From Crossaster papposus (lineage: Eukaryota; Echinodermata; Asteroidea; Velatida; Solasteridae): 64,000 bases of DNA. A program made the translations under genes and the position numbers. The DNA lies in NCBI GenBank assembly GCA_037893245.1, contig JBAIAA010000120.1:868001-932000 (forward strand), given 5' to 3'. Under the pieces are notes generated by a model, which made no database searches, was not told where the DNA came from, and saw only the letters and a program-made list of their open reading frames with translations. Every line of letters begins with the position of its first letter. Position 1 is the first letter of the stretch. Positions 19,968-31,268 of the stretch are shown here, one piece after another.

Positions 19968-20281
19968 CATTGACCTCTATACATGGACAGATCATCATTG
20001 TTTCATTTTGAAGTCGGCATGCGGAGAAGTGCAACATGGCGGACCCACGACGTGACTCTGTGAGCCAATGAAATGTCCAGGTGTTGGTACGATACGTATT
20101 ACGTAATGTTTATGAATACAAAATGTACCGAATAAATCCGCTGACCCCCACATCTGGACATTTCATTGGCTCACAGCAGTGACGTCTCGGGTCCGCCATG
20201 TTGCACTTCCAGTTCGCGCCGACTTCAAGTGTTAGCACAGCAGAATATGGACAATGGTCCGTCCAGGTGTAGAGGGCAGTG
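19968..20281. mobile_element. hAT-type foldback MITE, 314 bp
   Basis: Begins CATTGACC and ends GGGCAGTG, hAT-like ends, between an exact 8-bp duplication GTTATACA (19960-19967 and 20282-20289). The two arms are inverted copies over about 120 bp (TGAGCCAATGAAATGTCCAG on the left, its complement on the right), so the whole element can fold back. Each arm carries CAACATGGCGGAC, a YY1-like motif. No transposase frame, so non-autonomous. Other spacers read straight through GAGTTATACACCATCCC, the empty site. Confidence 0.88.
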
Positions 20282-21150
20282 GTTATACACCATCCCAACA
20301 AAGAAACAAACACCCCAACAAACAAACAAACACCCCAACTAATTTTACCCAGGAGGAAGAAGAACTAAGAATCTAGTTTTCATGATTTATTTTTTGTGCG
20401 ATAATTTTTTTTTATTAGGTGCTTGAATCGTTCAATAATGTAATTACTAACAAGTCTATTTTAGCATGTACACATTTTCACACAATGCCACGTACATTGG
20501 TAACCATCAAAACCGTACTATTTGGTTTTGTCTACCTAAACTTTCCAGCCAATTTGATTAATAACTAATTTAAATGTTTATAACAGCTCAACAAATTAAA
20601 ATTACTCCGTCATTATTTTGTGATCTCAGTCCGATCTCTTTCCTAAAGTTATGGTTTATAACCGCGCATGCGCAATGTTCATGTGCAATTATTATTGCTG
20701 TCTATCTAGTGCAAACTATTTTGTTATCTCTGTAAATCGTAGCCTTGTAAACAGTGAATATAGAATCATTGTCCTAATTGTGAGTGTTTCAAAGTCTCTC
20801 GTTGAGTAAATAATTCGAGGCATTCGGGGAAAAAAAAACCCCGGAAAATTCATGTTCCGACCTATAGCTCAGTTAATTTCTTGAAGTTCGCGATAATGTA
20901 CAATGCAAAAGCAACAGTGTTTTAACTTGATGTGCCAAACGAGAAATCTGAATGAGTGTCAACATGTGTCGTTCAAATAAAGTTAGATGTACATGACTTG
21001 TATTATGCAGTCAGCAACTGATTTGAATCCTCCTTGAAGCAAGTTGAGAATGTGTTGTAGAGCTGGCAGACTTTCTTGTCATCAGCTTGTTCTGGGGATT
21101 GGATGAGTTCTTTAAATTGCTTTGAATATGCCTTCTTTAACCGCGAAAGT

Positions 21151-21894
21151 TTACAGGTCGAAGAAGTTGCAGTTCTTCATGTATTTCCGATCAGTGTCGC
21201 CAGCCTCGTTGCTAGTCGCGCTGTTTAGCTGACAGACTTTCTTGTCGTCACCCTGCCAGAGATTGAAGGAGTGGCATCGAGGCTCTGCCCAGCACGCCCG
21301 GCCACACCCGATGACTCCCGAAGCTGTCAGGTTCTTGATCTCGTGGTTGAGCAGACACTGGGGCGTGAAGCGCCCGTCGGCAACGGCTTGTAGGCAGTAC
21401 GAGCGGTGAAAGACGCGCATCTCGCAGGCGACAAATTTGGCATGAATACACGGGCTGTCTCCCCACTTCCCGTCATACTTCTCCGCCATTCTGATGCAGT
21501 CTTCACCTGGATCTGTATGCGGGTTGCCGTTGTTCCAGTTGGTGAATTTAGGCTCACCTTGGACTCCAAGGCACGCCAGTTGGCCCGTGTTTTCAAAATC
21601 AGTGCAGCCAATCCACAGTTCCAGTTTGCCTGTGGAATTGCCGACAATCAGCTCCATCCTTGCCCTCATTTCCCGCCAGATGAAGTCGTGTTCTTCCTGC
21701 GAGTCGGGAACGACCAGGCTGCCCCCAGGCCGGTCACAGACCTCCTTAGCTTGCCTCCAAGCCATCCTGTCGGGCAGCAAGATGTAACAGGCGTCTTGCC
21801 AGGCCAACCAACCGGGAGGACAGACGGCTAGCAGGGTTTGAAATACCCCGACGGTCATCAAGATAAGAACGTTTGCAAGGCTGAAAACAGACAT
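21151..21894 (-). CDS. Secreted C-type lectin with C-terminal PAN/apple domain, 247 aa
   Basis: Intact and one of the more diverged frameworks: RMAWRQAKE at 43-51, PGGSL at 56-60, VFHRS in the linker, QAVADG at 169-174 and KYMKNC near the end. Loop 1 is NSTGKLEL (sequon at N86); loop 2 is WNNGNPHTDPGEDC, MAEKYDGKWGDSPCIHAKF. All framework cysteines are kept. The neighbouring 3' spacer (18582-21150) holds a hAT-type MITE. Confidence 0.92.
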   Translation of the reverse strand: MSVFSLANVLILMTVGVFQTLLAVCPPGWLAWQDACYILLPDRMAWRQAKEVCDRPGGSLVVPDSQEEHDFIWREMRARMELIVGNSTGKLELWIGCTDFENTGQLACLGVQGEPKFTNWNNGNPHTDPGEDCIRMAEKYDGKWGDSPCIHAKFVACEMRVFHRSYCLQAVADGRFTPQCLLNHEIKNLTASGVIGCGRACWAEPRCHSFNLWQGDDKKVCQLNSATSNEAGDTDRKYMKNCNFFDL

Positions 21895-22007
21895 CTTTAT
21901 TCGTTAGCGGTTAACGATTGTTTTTCCTGATCTTTCAAAAATAATTGTGACATCAGAAACCTAACTCACTCCCTCTAGATCTGTCTCTTCCTTCAGGTAT
22001 CTCTCAG

Positions 22008-22044
22008 GTCTGACATGCGTCTGGAATCTCACTCAATTATAAGC
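22008..22044 (-). promoter_or_regulatory. Core promoter, gene 21151-21894
   Basis: TATA in 22035-22044 and initiator at 22008-22014. The leader region between here and the ATG carries a small insertion (CTAACTCACTCCCTC on plus). Confidence 0.6.
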
Positions 22045-22995
22045 GATCCTTTGGTGCTCCAATCTTCTTCTGTTACTTTCTTTTTGTATTACAGGTTGCT
22101 TGGAGACGATTATTACCAGTTGTCGATTTCAGTACCAGCGATGCTTATAATTGAGTAGTAGGTCCGGAAATTAAAAAGGTTTAACAAAGAAAATCATCAT
22201 AGGGAGACCAGTACCGTACCAAGGTATATTATAATAATATTGCTGGTGTAAACATTGCTCGATATGTAATAAAAGCATGAACCTTGGCACAATATCAGAG
22301 TATGCCATAATTATGAGAAAGATATTTGCCTATAGGACCCATCGCCGAACTGTGTCCGTAATAATATGGGTAGATAGTAGAATAACAATAATAAAAGAAT
22401 ATAGATAGAATAGAATAATAGTAAAATACCAATATCAAATTCGTATTGCGGAAGAAGTGTTTTCTCGGGCCAATTAATAACTATTTTGCATTTTTAAAAT
22501 TATTTTTATAACAGCTCAACAAAATTACTACGTCATTATTTTGTGATCTCCGATTGGTCCCATCCCCAATAATAGTTTATAACCGCGCGTGCGCAATGCT
22601 GAACTGTTCATAATTATGTTGCTCTCAATTATATATAGCACCGTTATTTTTCTCCCCGCCCATCGCTATCGTAGAGGTAAAGTCTAATAACTAAAATCCA
22701 CTGCAGGTAATTCTTGGCTGGCGATCTTTAAAAAACATAATACGTTTTGTTTTATTGGGGAAGGGAATAGCCCTCAACGATCGACCGGAGTGGAATATAA
22801 ATATCATTGGTACTGCATATACTGCATTTTACTCATATTTTGCAGTATTAGGTAGCATTAGATGTTGCAATTTCAAAACATTTCTTTGCCAAAATAAAAA
22901 CAAAATTCACAATTTACTTTCTTAAAGCTTGTTTTTAGTGTATACATGTAGTATTTTGCACCTCCCCCCAAATAAGAAATTTTAAAAAAGAAAAA

Positions 22996-23100
22996 GATGA
23001 GTGTCGAGTTGGCCCAGCGGCTTCGAACCCCAACTGTGAGTTGGGGCGGCGAGAGAATTTGCTTTAGTCTCATATTCGGACCACTGAGCTACGGCTCACC
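22996..23100 (-). ncRNA. tRNA-like Pol III cassette
   Basis: The 3' end reads CTCATC instead of CTCACC, weakening the outer stem by one pair; boxes and terminator present. Confidence 0.5.
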
Positions 23101-24168
23101 TCGAGAACAACCAGCAAAAATAATTGTATTATACTTTTAGCCAGAGATGATGCAATCATTCTGGTCTGATGCAACAAGCTGAAAATGATTTAGCTCGGTT
23201 GTATAGCGCCATCATGCGACGAGTAGTTTATTTATGCGAGAGGGCGCCCTAGGTGACAATCATATTACTGGTTGATAATGTCTTTGTATACGAGTTATAC
23301 ACCATCCCAACAAAGAAACAAACACCCCAACAAACAAACAAACACCCCACTAATTTTACCCAGGAGAAAGAAGAACTAAGAATCTAGTTTTCATGATTTA
23401 TTTTTTGTGCGATAATTCTTTTTTATTAGGTGCTTGAATCTTTCAAAATGTAATTACAAGCAATTCTATTTAGCATGTACACATTTTCACACAATGCCAC
23501 GTACATTTTTAACCATCAAAACCGTACTATTTGGTTTTGTCTACCTAAACTTTCCAGCAAATTGCATTAATAACTAATTTGAATTTTTATAACAGCTCAA
23601 CAAATTAAAATTACTCCGTCATTATGTTGTGATCTCAGTCCGATCTCTTCCCTATAAAGTTCTAGTTTATAACCGTGCATGCGCAATGTTCACGTGCAAT
23701 TATTATTGCTGTCTATCTAGTGCAAACTATTTTGTTATCTCTTTAAATCGTAGCCTTGTAAGCAGTGAATATAGAATCATTATCTTAATTGTAAGTGTTT
23801 CAAAGTCTCTCGTTAAGTAAATTCAAGATAATTTGAGGCATTTGGCTAAAACAAAACCGGAAAATTCATGTTCCGACCTATAGCTCAGTTAATTTCTTGA
23901 AGTTTGCGATAATGTACAATGCAAAAGCAATAGTGTTTTAACTTGATGTGCCAAACGAGAAGTCTGAACGAGTGTCAACATGTGTTGTTCAAATAAAGTT
24001 AGATGTACATGACTTGTATAAGCAGTCAGCAACTGATTTGAATCCTCCTTGAAGCAAGTTGAGAATGTGTTGTAGAGCTGACAGACCTTCTTGTCATCAG
24101 CTTGTTCTGTGGATTGGATGAGTTCTTTAAATTGCTTTGAATATGCCTTCTTAAACCCCCGCGAAAGT

Positions 24169-24912
24169 TTACAGGTCGAAGAAGTTGCAGTTCTTCACGT
24201 ATTTCCGATCAGTGTCGTCAGCCTCGTTGCTAGTCGCGCTGTTTAGCTGACAGACTTTCTTGTTGTCACCCTGCCAGAGATTGAAGGAGTGGCATCGAGG
24301 CTCTGCCCAGCACGCCCGGCCACACCCGATGACTCCTGAAGCTGTCAGGTTCTTGATCTCGTAGTTGAGCAGACACTGGGGCTTGAAGCGCCCGTCGGCA
24401 TCGGCTTGTAGGCAGTACGAGCGGTGAGAGAAGCGCATCTCGCAGGCGACAAATTTGGAATGAAAACACGATTTGTCTCCCCAGTTCCCGTCATGCTTCT
24501 CCGCCATTCTGATGCAATCTTGACCTAGATCTGTATGCGGGTTTCCGTTTTTCCAGCCAGTGAATATAGGCTCACCTTGGACTCCAAGGCACGCCAGTTG
24601 GCCCGTGTTTTCAAAATCAGTGCAGCCGATCCACAGTTCCAGTTCGTCTATGGAATTGCCGACAATCAGCTTCATCCGGGCCCTCATTTCCCGCCAGATG
24701 AAGTCGTGTTCTTCCTGCGAGTCGGGAACGACCAGGCTGCTCCCAGGCCGGTCACAAACCTCCTTAGCTTTCCACCAATCCATCCTGTCGGGCAGCAAGA
24801 TGTAACAGGCGTCTTGCCAGGCCAACCAGTCGGGAGGACAGACGGCTAGCAGGGTTTGAAATACCCCTACTGTCATCAAGATAAGAACGTTTGCAAGGCT
24901 GAAAACAAACAT
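24169..24912 (-). CDS. Secreted C-type lectin with C-terminal PAN/apple domain, 247 aa
   Basis: Intact. Leader MFVFSL; CPPDW at 25-29; WWKAK at 46-50; MKLIV at 80-84. Loop 1 is NSIDELEL. Loop 2 has EPIFTGWKNGNP (the only Gly at 119), HTDLGQDC, MAEKHDG and WGDKSCFHSKF. The PAN domain has FKPQC, NYEIK and GDNKK. Its 5' flank is the only one in which the conserved TGACATCA motif is a perfect palindromic CRE, TGACGTCA (24966-24973). Confidence 0.92.
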   Translation of the reverse strand: MFVFSLANVLILMTVGVFQTLLAVCPPDWLAWQDACYILLPDRMDWWKAKEVCDRPGSSLVVPDSQEEHDFIWREMRARMKLIVGNSIDELELWIGCTDFENTGQLACLGVQGEPIFTGWKNGNPHTDLGQDCIRMAEKHDGNWGDKSCFHSKFVACEMRFSHRSYCLQADADGRFKPQCLLNYEIKNLTASGVIGCGRACWAEPRCHSFNLWQGDNKKVCQLNSATSNEADDTDRKYVKNCNFFDL

Positions 24913-24965
24913 CTTTATTCGTTGGCGGTTAACGAGTGTTTCTCCGGATCCTTAAAATATAATTG

Positions 24966-24973
24966 TGACGTCA
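24966..24973. promoter_or_regulatory. Perfect palindromic CRE (TGACGTCA) in the 5' flank of gene 24169-24912
   Basis: All other copies I checked read TGACATCA or a decayed form here. This copy alone has the perfect CREB/ATF consensus, about 55 bp from the ATG. Binding is inference. Confidence 0.5.
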
Positions 24974-25023
24974 GAAACCTATCCCACCCTCTAGATCTGT
25001 CTCTTCCTTCAGGTATCTCTCAG

Positions 25024-25060
25024 GTCTGACATGCGTCTGGAATCTCACTCAATTATAAGC
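25024..25060 (-). promoter_or_regulatory. Core promoter, gene 24169-24912
   Basis: TATA in 25051-25060 and initiator at 25024-25030. Predicted start near 25027, giving a 115-nt 5' UTR that contains the CRE. Confidence 0.6.
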
Positions 25061-26018
25061 GGTCCTTAGGTGCTCCAATCTTCTTCTGTTTGTTTCTGTT
25101 TGATTACTGGTTGCCTAGAGACTGATTATCGCCAATTGTTGTCGATTTCAGTTCCCGCGATGCGTATAAATAATAAACAGTGGGCCCGGAAATTACATTT
25201 GAACAAATAATTCAGATGATGATGAGAGACCAAGGTCTCATTATAATAATATTACTGGTGTAAACACTGTTCGGTAGTTAATTGAAGCCTTACATTTGTC
25301 ACAAAATTTGATTATGGCATTTGAGAGCGATATTTGTCTATAGGACCCATCGCAGAATTGTGTCCGTAATAATAATTATGGGTAGATAGTAGAATAACAA
25401 CAATAGTAGAATATAAAATAATAGAATAGTAGAATAATAGAATAATAGTAAAATACCCAAATTAAATTCGTATTGCAGAAGAAGGGTTTTCTAGGGCCAA
25501 TTAATAACTATTTTGCATTTTTTTAATTATTTGTATAACAGCTCAACAAAATTACACGTCATTATTTTCTGATCTCAGATTGGTCGCTTCCCCATTATTA
25601 TAGTTTATAACCGCGCGTGCGCAATGCTTCACTGTACATAATTATGTTGCTCTCAATTATATATAGCACCGTTATTTTTCTCTCCGCCCCTCGCTATCGT
25701 AGAGGTAAAGTCTGATAACTAAAATCCACTGCAGACAATTCTTGGCTGGCGATCTTAAAAAACATAACACGTTTTGTTTTATAGGGTAAAGGAATAGCCC
25801 TCAACGATCGACCGAAGTGGAATATAAATATTATTGGTACTGCATACCGCATTTTATTCATATATTGTAATATAGGTAACGTTAGATGTTGCAATTTCAA
25901 AACAATTCTTTGCCAAAATGAAAACAAAATTGACAATTTATTTTCTTAAAGTTTGTCTTGATTGAGTGTATAGTATTTGTCACCTCCCCCCCAAATAGGA
26001 AAATTTGAAAAAGAAAAA

Positions 26019-26123
26019 GGTGAGTGTCGAGTTGGCCCAGCGGCTTCGAACCCCAACTGTGAGTTGGGGTGGCGAGAGAATTTGCTTTAGTCTCATATTC
26101 GGACCACTGAGCTACGGCTCACC
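26019..26123 (-). ncRNA. tRNA-like Pol III cassette
   Basis: Complete copy, same subtype as 7426 and 10422, including its flanks. Confidence 0.55.
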
Positions 26124-27185
26124 TCGAGAACAACCAGCAAAAATAATTGTATTATACTTTAGCCAGAGATGGTGCAATCATTCTAGTCTGATGCAACAAG
26201 CTGAAAATGATTTAGCTCGGTTGTATAGCGCCATCATGCGACGAGTAGTTTATTTATGCGAGAGGGCGCCCTAGGTGACATTCATACCACTCATTGATAA
26301 TGTCTTTGTATACGAGTTATACATCATCCCAACAAAGAAACAAACACCGCAACAAACCAACAAACACCCCCCACTAATTTTACCCAGGAGGAAGAAGAAC
26401 TAAGAATCTAGTTTTCATGATTTATTTTTTGTGCGATAATTTTTTTTTATTAGGTGCTTGAATCTTTCAAAATGTAATTACAAACAAGTCTATTGAGCAT
26501 GTACACTTTTTCACACAATGCCACGTACATTATTAACCATCAAAACCGTACTATTTGGTTTTGTCTACCTACACTTTCCAGCAAATTGCATTAATAACTA
26601 ATTTGAATTTGTATAACAGCTCAACAAATTAAAATTACTCCGTCATTATTTTGTGATGTTAGTCCGATCTCTTCCCTATAAAGTTATGGTTTATAACCGT
26701 GCATGCGCAATGTTCATGTGCAATTATTATTGCTATCATTCTGGTGCAAACTATTTTTTTTTCTGTAAATCGTAGCCTTGTAAGCAGTGAATATAGAATC
26801 ATTGTCTTAATTGTGAGTGTTTCAAAGTCTCTCGTTGAGTAAATAATTTGAGGCATTCGGGAAAAAAACAAACCGGAAAATTCATGTTCCGACCTATAGC
26901 TCAGTTAATTTCTTGAAGTTCGCGATAATGTACAATGCAAAAGCAACAGTGTTTTAACTTGATGTGCCAAATGAGAAGTCTGAACGAGTGTCAACAAGTG
27001 TCGTTCAAAGAAAGTTAGATGTACATGGCTAGTATAAGCAGTCAGCAACTGATTTGAATCCTCCTTGAAGCAAGTTGAGAATGTGTTGTAGAGCTGACAG
27101 ACTTTCTTGTCATCAGTTTGTTCTGGGGATCGATTGGATGAGTTCTTTAAATTGTTTTGAATATGCCTTCTTGAACCGCGAAAGT

Positions 27186-27929
27186 TTACAGGTCGAAGAA
27201 GTTGCAGTTCTTCACGTATTTCCGATCAGTGTCGTCAGCCTCGTTGCTAGTAGCGCTGTTGAGCTGACAGACTTTCTTGTCGTCACCCTGACAGAGATTG
27301 AAGGAGTGGCATCGAGGCTCTGCCTAGCACGCCCGGCCACACCCGATGACTCCCGAAGCCGTCAGGTTCTTGATCTCGTGGTTGAGCAGACACTGGGGCG
27401 TGAAGCGCCCGTCGGCATCCGCTTGTAGGCAGTACGAGCGGTGAGAGACGCACATCTCGCAGGCGGCGAATTTGGCATGATTACACGGGCTGTCTCCCCA
27501 GTTCCCGTCATACTTCTCCGTCATTCTGATGCAATCTTCACCTGGTTCTGTATGCGGTTTTCCGTTGTACCAGTTGGTGAATTTAGGCTCACCTTGGACT
27601 CCAAGGCACGCCAGTTGGCCCGTGTTTTCAAAATCAGTGCAGCCAATCCACAGTGGCAGATTGCCTTTTGAATTGCCGACAATCAGCTCCATCCGGGCCC
27701 TCATTTCCCGCCAGATGAAGTCGTGTTCTTCCTGCGAGTCGGGAACGACCAGGCTGCTCCCGGGCCGGTTACAAACCTCCTTAGCTTGCCACCAATCCAT
27801 CCTGTCGGGCAGCAAGATGTAACAGGCGTCTTGCCAGCCCAACCAGCCGGGAGGACAGACGGCTAGCAGGGTTTGAAATACTCCGACGGTCATCAAGATA
27901 AGAACGTTTGCAAGGCTGAAAACAGACAT
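27186..27929 (-). pseudogene. CTLD-PAN lectin gene with nonsense codon at Trp202
   Basis: Full-length 744-bp gene body with an in-frame TAG at 27324-27326 replacing the conserved Trp202 codon (CGRACW). Translation would stop after 201 residues: the CTLD is complete but the PAN domain loses C207, C221 and C242. Downstream of the stop the frame stays open to the usual TAA at 27186-27188, with one further oddity (Trp213 to Cys). Loop 1 SKGNLPL; loop 2 GKPHTEPGEDC, MTEKYDG, WGDSPCNHAKFAACEM; linker R160C. It could still make a CTLD-only secreted protein. The missense change beyond the stop suggests relaxed constraint. Confidence 0.85.
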
Positions 27930-29316
27930 CTTTATTCGTTGGCGGTTAACGATTGTTTCTCCGGATTCTTCAAAAATAATTGTGACATCAGAAACCTATC
28001 TCACACCCTAGATCTGTCTCTTCCTTCAGGTATCTCTCAGGTCTGACATGCGTCTGGAATCTCACTAAATTATAAGCGATCCTTTGGTGCTCCAATCTTC
28101 TTCTGTTGCTTTCTTTTGGTATTACAGGTTGCTTAGAGACGATTATTACCAGTTGTCGATTTCAGTACCAGCGATGCGTATAATTAAGTAGTAGGTCCGG
28201 AAATTAAAAATGTTTAACAAAGAAAATCATAATGCGGAGACCAGTACCGTACCAAGGCATATTATAATAATATTGCTGGTGTAAACATTGCTCGATAGGT
28301 AATAAAAGCATGAACCTTGGCACAATATCAGAGTATGCCATTTATGCCAGAAAGATATTTGCCTATAGGACCCATTGCCGAACTGTGTCGGTAATAATAG
28401 AACAACAATAATAGTAGAATATAGATAGAATAGTAGTAGAATAATAGTAAAATACCAATATCAAATTCGTAGTGCGGAAGAAGTGTTTTCTATGGCCACT
28501 TAATAACTATTTTGCATTTGTTTAAATTCTGTTTATAACAGCTTAACAAAATTACCACGTCATTATTTTGTGATCTCCGATTGGTCACTTCCCCAATATT
28601 ATAGCTTATAACCGCGCGTGCGCAATGCTCAAATGTACATAATTATGTTGCTCTCAATTATATATCTCAAAAACCGTACTATTTGGTTTTGTCTACCTAA
28701 ACTTTCCAGCCAATTTGATTATTAACTAATTTGAATTGTTATAACAGCTCAACAAATTAAAATTACTCCGTCATTATTTTGTGATCTCAGTCCGATCTCT
28801 TCACTATAAAGTTATGGTTTATAACCGCGCATGCGCAATGTTCATGTGCAATTATTATTGCTGTCTATCTAGTACAAACTGTTTTTTTATCTCTGTAAAA
28901 CGTAGCCTTGTAAGCAGTGAATATAGAATCATTATCTTAATTGTAAGTGTTTCAAAGTCTCTCGTTAAGTAAATTCAAGATAATTTAAGGCATTCGGGAA
29001 AAACAAAGCCGGAAAATTCATGTTCCGAACTAGCTCAGTTGGTTTCCAGAAATTCGCGATAATGTACAATGCAAAAGCAACAGTGTTTTAACTTGATTTG
29101 CCAAACGAGAAGTCTGAACGAGTGTCAACATGTGTTGTCAAATAAAGTTAGATGTACATGACTTGTATTGTGCAGTCAGCAACTGATTTCAATCCTCCTT
29201 GAAGCAAGTTGAGAATGTGTTGTAGAGCTGACAGACTTTCTTGTCATCAGCTTGTTCTGGGGATTGGATGAGTTCTTTAAATTGCTTTGAATAATGCCTT
29301 CTTTAACCGCGAAAGT
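27930..29316. repeat. Short intergenic spacer with internal deletion
   Basis: Segment A (28496 to about 28665) breaks off at TATAT and joins directly to CTCAAAAACCGTACTATTTGG, the lead-in to segment B (28710-28876). About 0.88 kb present in other units is missing, including the Pol III cassette, the microsatellite and the AATAAA signals. This is the only inter-gene interval here without the cassette. Confidence 0.88.
28041..28077 (-). promoter_or_regulatory. Core promoter of the nonsense-mutated gene 27186-27929
   Basis: TATA in 28068-28077 and initiator at 28041-28047, both intact, so this pseudogene may still be transcribed. Confidence 0.55.
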
Positions 29317-30060
29317 TTACAGGTCGAAGAAGTTGCAGTTCTTCACGTATTTCCGATCAGTGTCGTCAGCCTCGTTGCTAGTCGCGCTGTTTAGCTGACA
29401 GACTTTCTTGTCGTCACCCTGCCAGAGATTGAAGGAGTGGCATCGAGGCTCTGCCCAGCACGCCCGGCCACACCCGATGACTCCCGAAGCGGTCAGGTTC
29501 TTGATCTCGTGGTTGAGCAGACACTGGGGCGTGAAGCGCCCGTCGGCATCGGCTTGTAGGCAGTACGAGCGGTGAGAGACGCGCATCTCGCAGGCGACAA
29601 ATTTGGCTTGAATACACGGTTTGTCTCCCCAGTTCCCGTCATGCTTCTCCGCCATTCTGATGCAATCTTGGCCTGGATCTGTTGGCGGTTTTCCGTTGTA
29701 CCAGTTGGTGAATCGAGGCTCACCTTGGACTCCAAGGCACGCTACTTGGCCCGTGTTTTCAAAATCAGTGCAGCCTATCCACAGTTCCAGTTGGTCTTCG
29801 GAATTGCCGACAATCAGCTCCATCCGGGCCCTCATTTCCCGCCAGATGAAGTCGTGTTCTTCCTGCGAGTCAGGAACGACCAGGCTGCTCCCATGCCGGT
29901 CACAGACCTCCTTAGCTTGCCACCAATCCATCCTGTCGGGCAGCAAGATGTAACAGGCGTCTTGCCAGGCCAACCAACCGGGAGGACAGACGGCTAACAG
30001 GGTTTGAACTACTCCGACGGTCATCAAGATAAGAACGTTTGCAAGGCTGAAAACAGACAT
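29317..30060 (-). CDS. Secreted C-type lectin with C-terminal PAN/apple domain, 247 aa (KPP loop type)
   Basis: Intact. Leader GVVQTLL, P56H (CDRHG), loop 1 NSEDQLEL, L106V, and EPRF at 114-117. Loop 2 is GKPPTDPGQDC, MAEKHDG, WGDKPCIQAKF, shared residue for residue with the genes at 36839, 44115 and 55148. It differs from the 36839 protein at only three positions. The spacer on its 3' side (27930-29316) is about 0.9 kb short because of an internal deletion. Confidence 0.92.
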   Translation of the reverse strand: MSVFSLANVLILMTVGVVQTLLAVCPPGWLAWQDACYILLPDRMDWWQAKEVCDRHGSSLVVPDSQEEHDFIWREMRARMELIVGNSEDQLELWIGCTDFENTGQVACLGVQGEPRFTNWYNGKPPTDPGQDCIRMAEKHDGNWGDKPCIQAKFVACEMRVSHRSYCLQADADGRFTPQCLLNHEIKNLTASGVIGCGRACWAEPRCHSFNLWQGDDKKVCQLNSATSNEADDTDRKYVKNCNFFDL

Positions 30061-30171
30061 CTTTATTCGTTGGCGGTTAACGATTGTTTCTCCGGATTCT
30101 TCAACAATAATTGTGACATCAGAAACCTATCTCAACCTCTAGATCTGTCTCTTCCTTCAGGTATCTCTCAG

Positions 30172-30208
30172 GTCTGACATGCGTCTGGAATCTCACTCAA
30201 TTATAAGC
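30172..30208 (-). promoter_or_regulatory. Core promoter, gene 29317-30060
   Basis: TATA in 30199-30208 and initiator at 30172-30178. Confidence 0.6.
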
Positions 30209-31163
30209 GGTCCTTAGGTGCTCCAATCTTCTTCTGTTTGTTTCTGTTTGATTACTGGTTGCCTAGAGACTGATTATCGCCAATTGTTGTCGATTTCAGT
30301 TCCCGCGATGCGTATAAATTATAAAGAGTGGGTCCGGAAATTACATTTGAACAAAAAATGAATATTATGACGAGAGACCAAGGCCTCATTATAATAATAT
30401 TACTGGTGTAAACACTCTTCGATTGTCAATTGAAGCATGACATTTGGTACAAAATCTGATTATGGCATTTGAGAGCGATATTTGTCTATAGGACCCATCG
30501 CAGAATTGTGTCCGTAATAATAATTATGGGTAGATAGTAGAACAACAACAATAGTAGAATATAAAATAATAGAATAGTAGAATAATAGAATAATAGTAAA
30601 ATACCAACATTAAATTCGTATTGCAGAAGAAGGGTTTTCTAGGGCAAATTAATAACTATTTTGCATTTTTGTTATTTTTTGTATAACAGCTCAACAAAAT
30701 TACTACGTCATTATTTTCTGATCTCCGATTGGTCGCTTCCCCAATAATAGTTTATAACCGCGCGTGCGCAATGCTCAACTGTACATAATTATGTTGCTCT
30801 CAATTATATATAGCACCGTTATTTTTCTCACCGCCCATCGCTATCGTAGAGGTAAAGTCTAATAACTAAAATCCACTGCAGTTAATTCTTGGCTGGCGAT
30901 CTTAAGAAACATAATACGTTTTGTTTTATTGGGGAAGGGAATAGCCCTCAACGATCGACCGGAGTGGAATATAAATATCATTGGTACTGCATATACTGCA
31001 TTTTACTCATATTTTGCAGTATTAGATAGCGTTAGATGTTGCAATTTCAAAACATTTCTTTGCCAAAATAAAAACAAAATTGACCAATATTTTTCTGAAA
31101 GTTTGTCTTTAGTGTATAGTATTTTGCACTTCTCCCCAAATAAGAAATTTACAAAAAGAAAAA

Positions 31164-31268
31164 GATGAGTGTCGAGTTGGCCCAGCGGCTTCGAACCCCA
31201 ACTGTGAGTTGGGGCGGCGAGAGAATTTGCTTTAGTCTCATATTCGGACCACTGAGCTACGGCTCACC
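31164..31268 (-). ncRNA. tRNA-like Pol III cassette
   Basis: The 3' end reads CTCATC, as at 22996; otherwise complete. Confidence 0.5.

Larger units (their letters stand above)
18582..21150. repeat. Intergenic spacer, type I, with hAT-type MITE
   Basis: TAGAATAATAGAA-type minisatellite about 19040-19095, segment A 19141-19316, Pol III cassette, MITE 19968-20281, microsatellite about 20295-20335, segment B 20549-20714. No gene seen. Confidence 0.85.
21895..24168. repeat. Intergenic spacer, type I
   Basis: Segment A 22470-22643, Pol III cassette, microsatellite about 23305-23345, segment B about 23556-23724 in the GCAAATTGCATTAA form. No gene seen. Confidence 0.82.
24913..27185. repeat. Intergenic spacer, type I
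   Basis: Minisatellite about 25400-25450, segment A 25497-25671, the AACATAACACG subtype from about 25735, Pol III cassette, microsatellite about 26330-26370, segment B 26581-26748. No gene seen. Confidence 0.82.
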
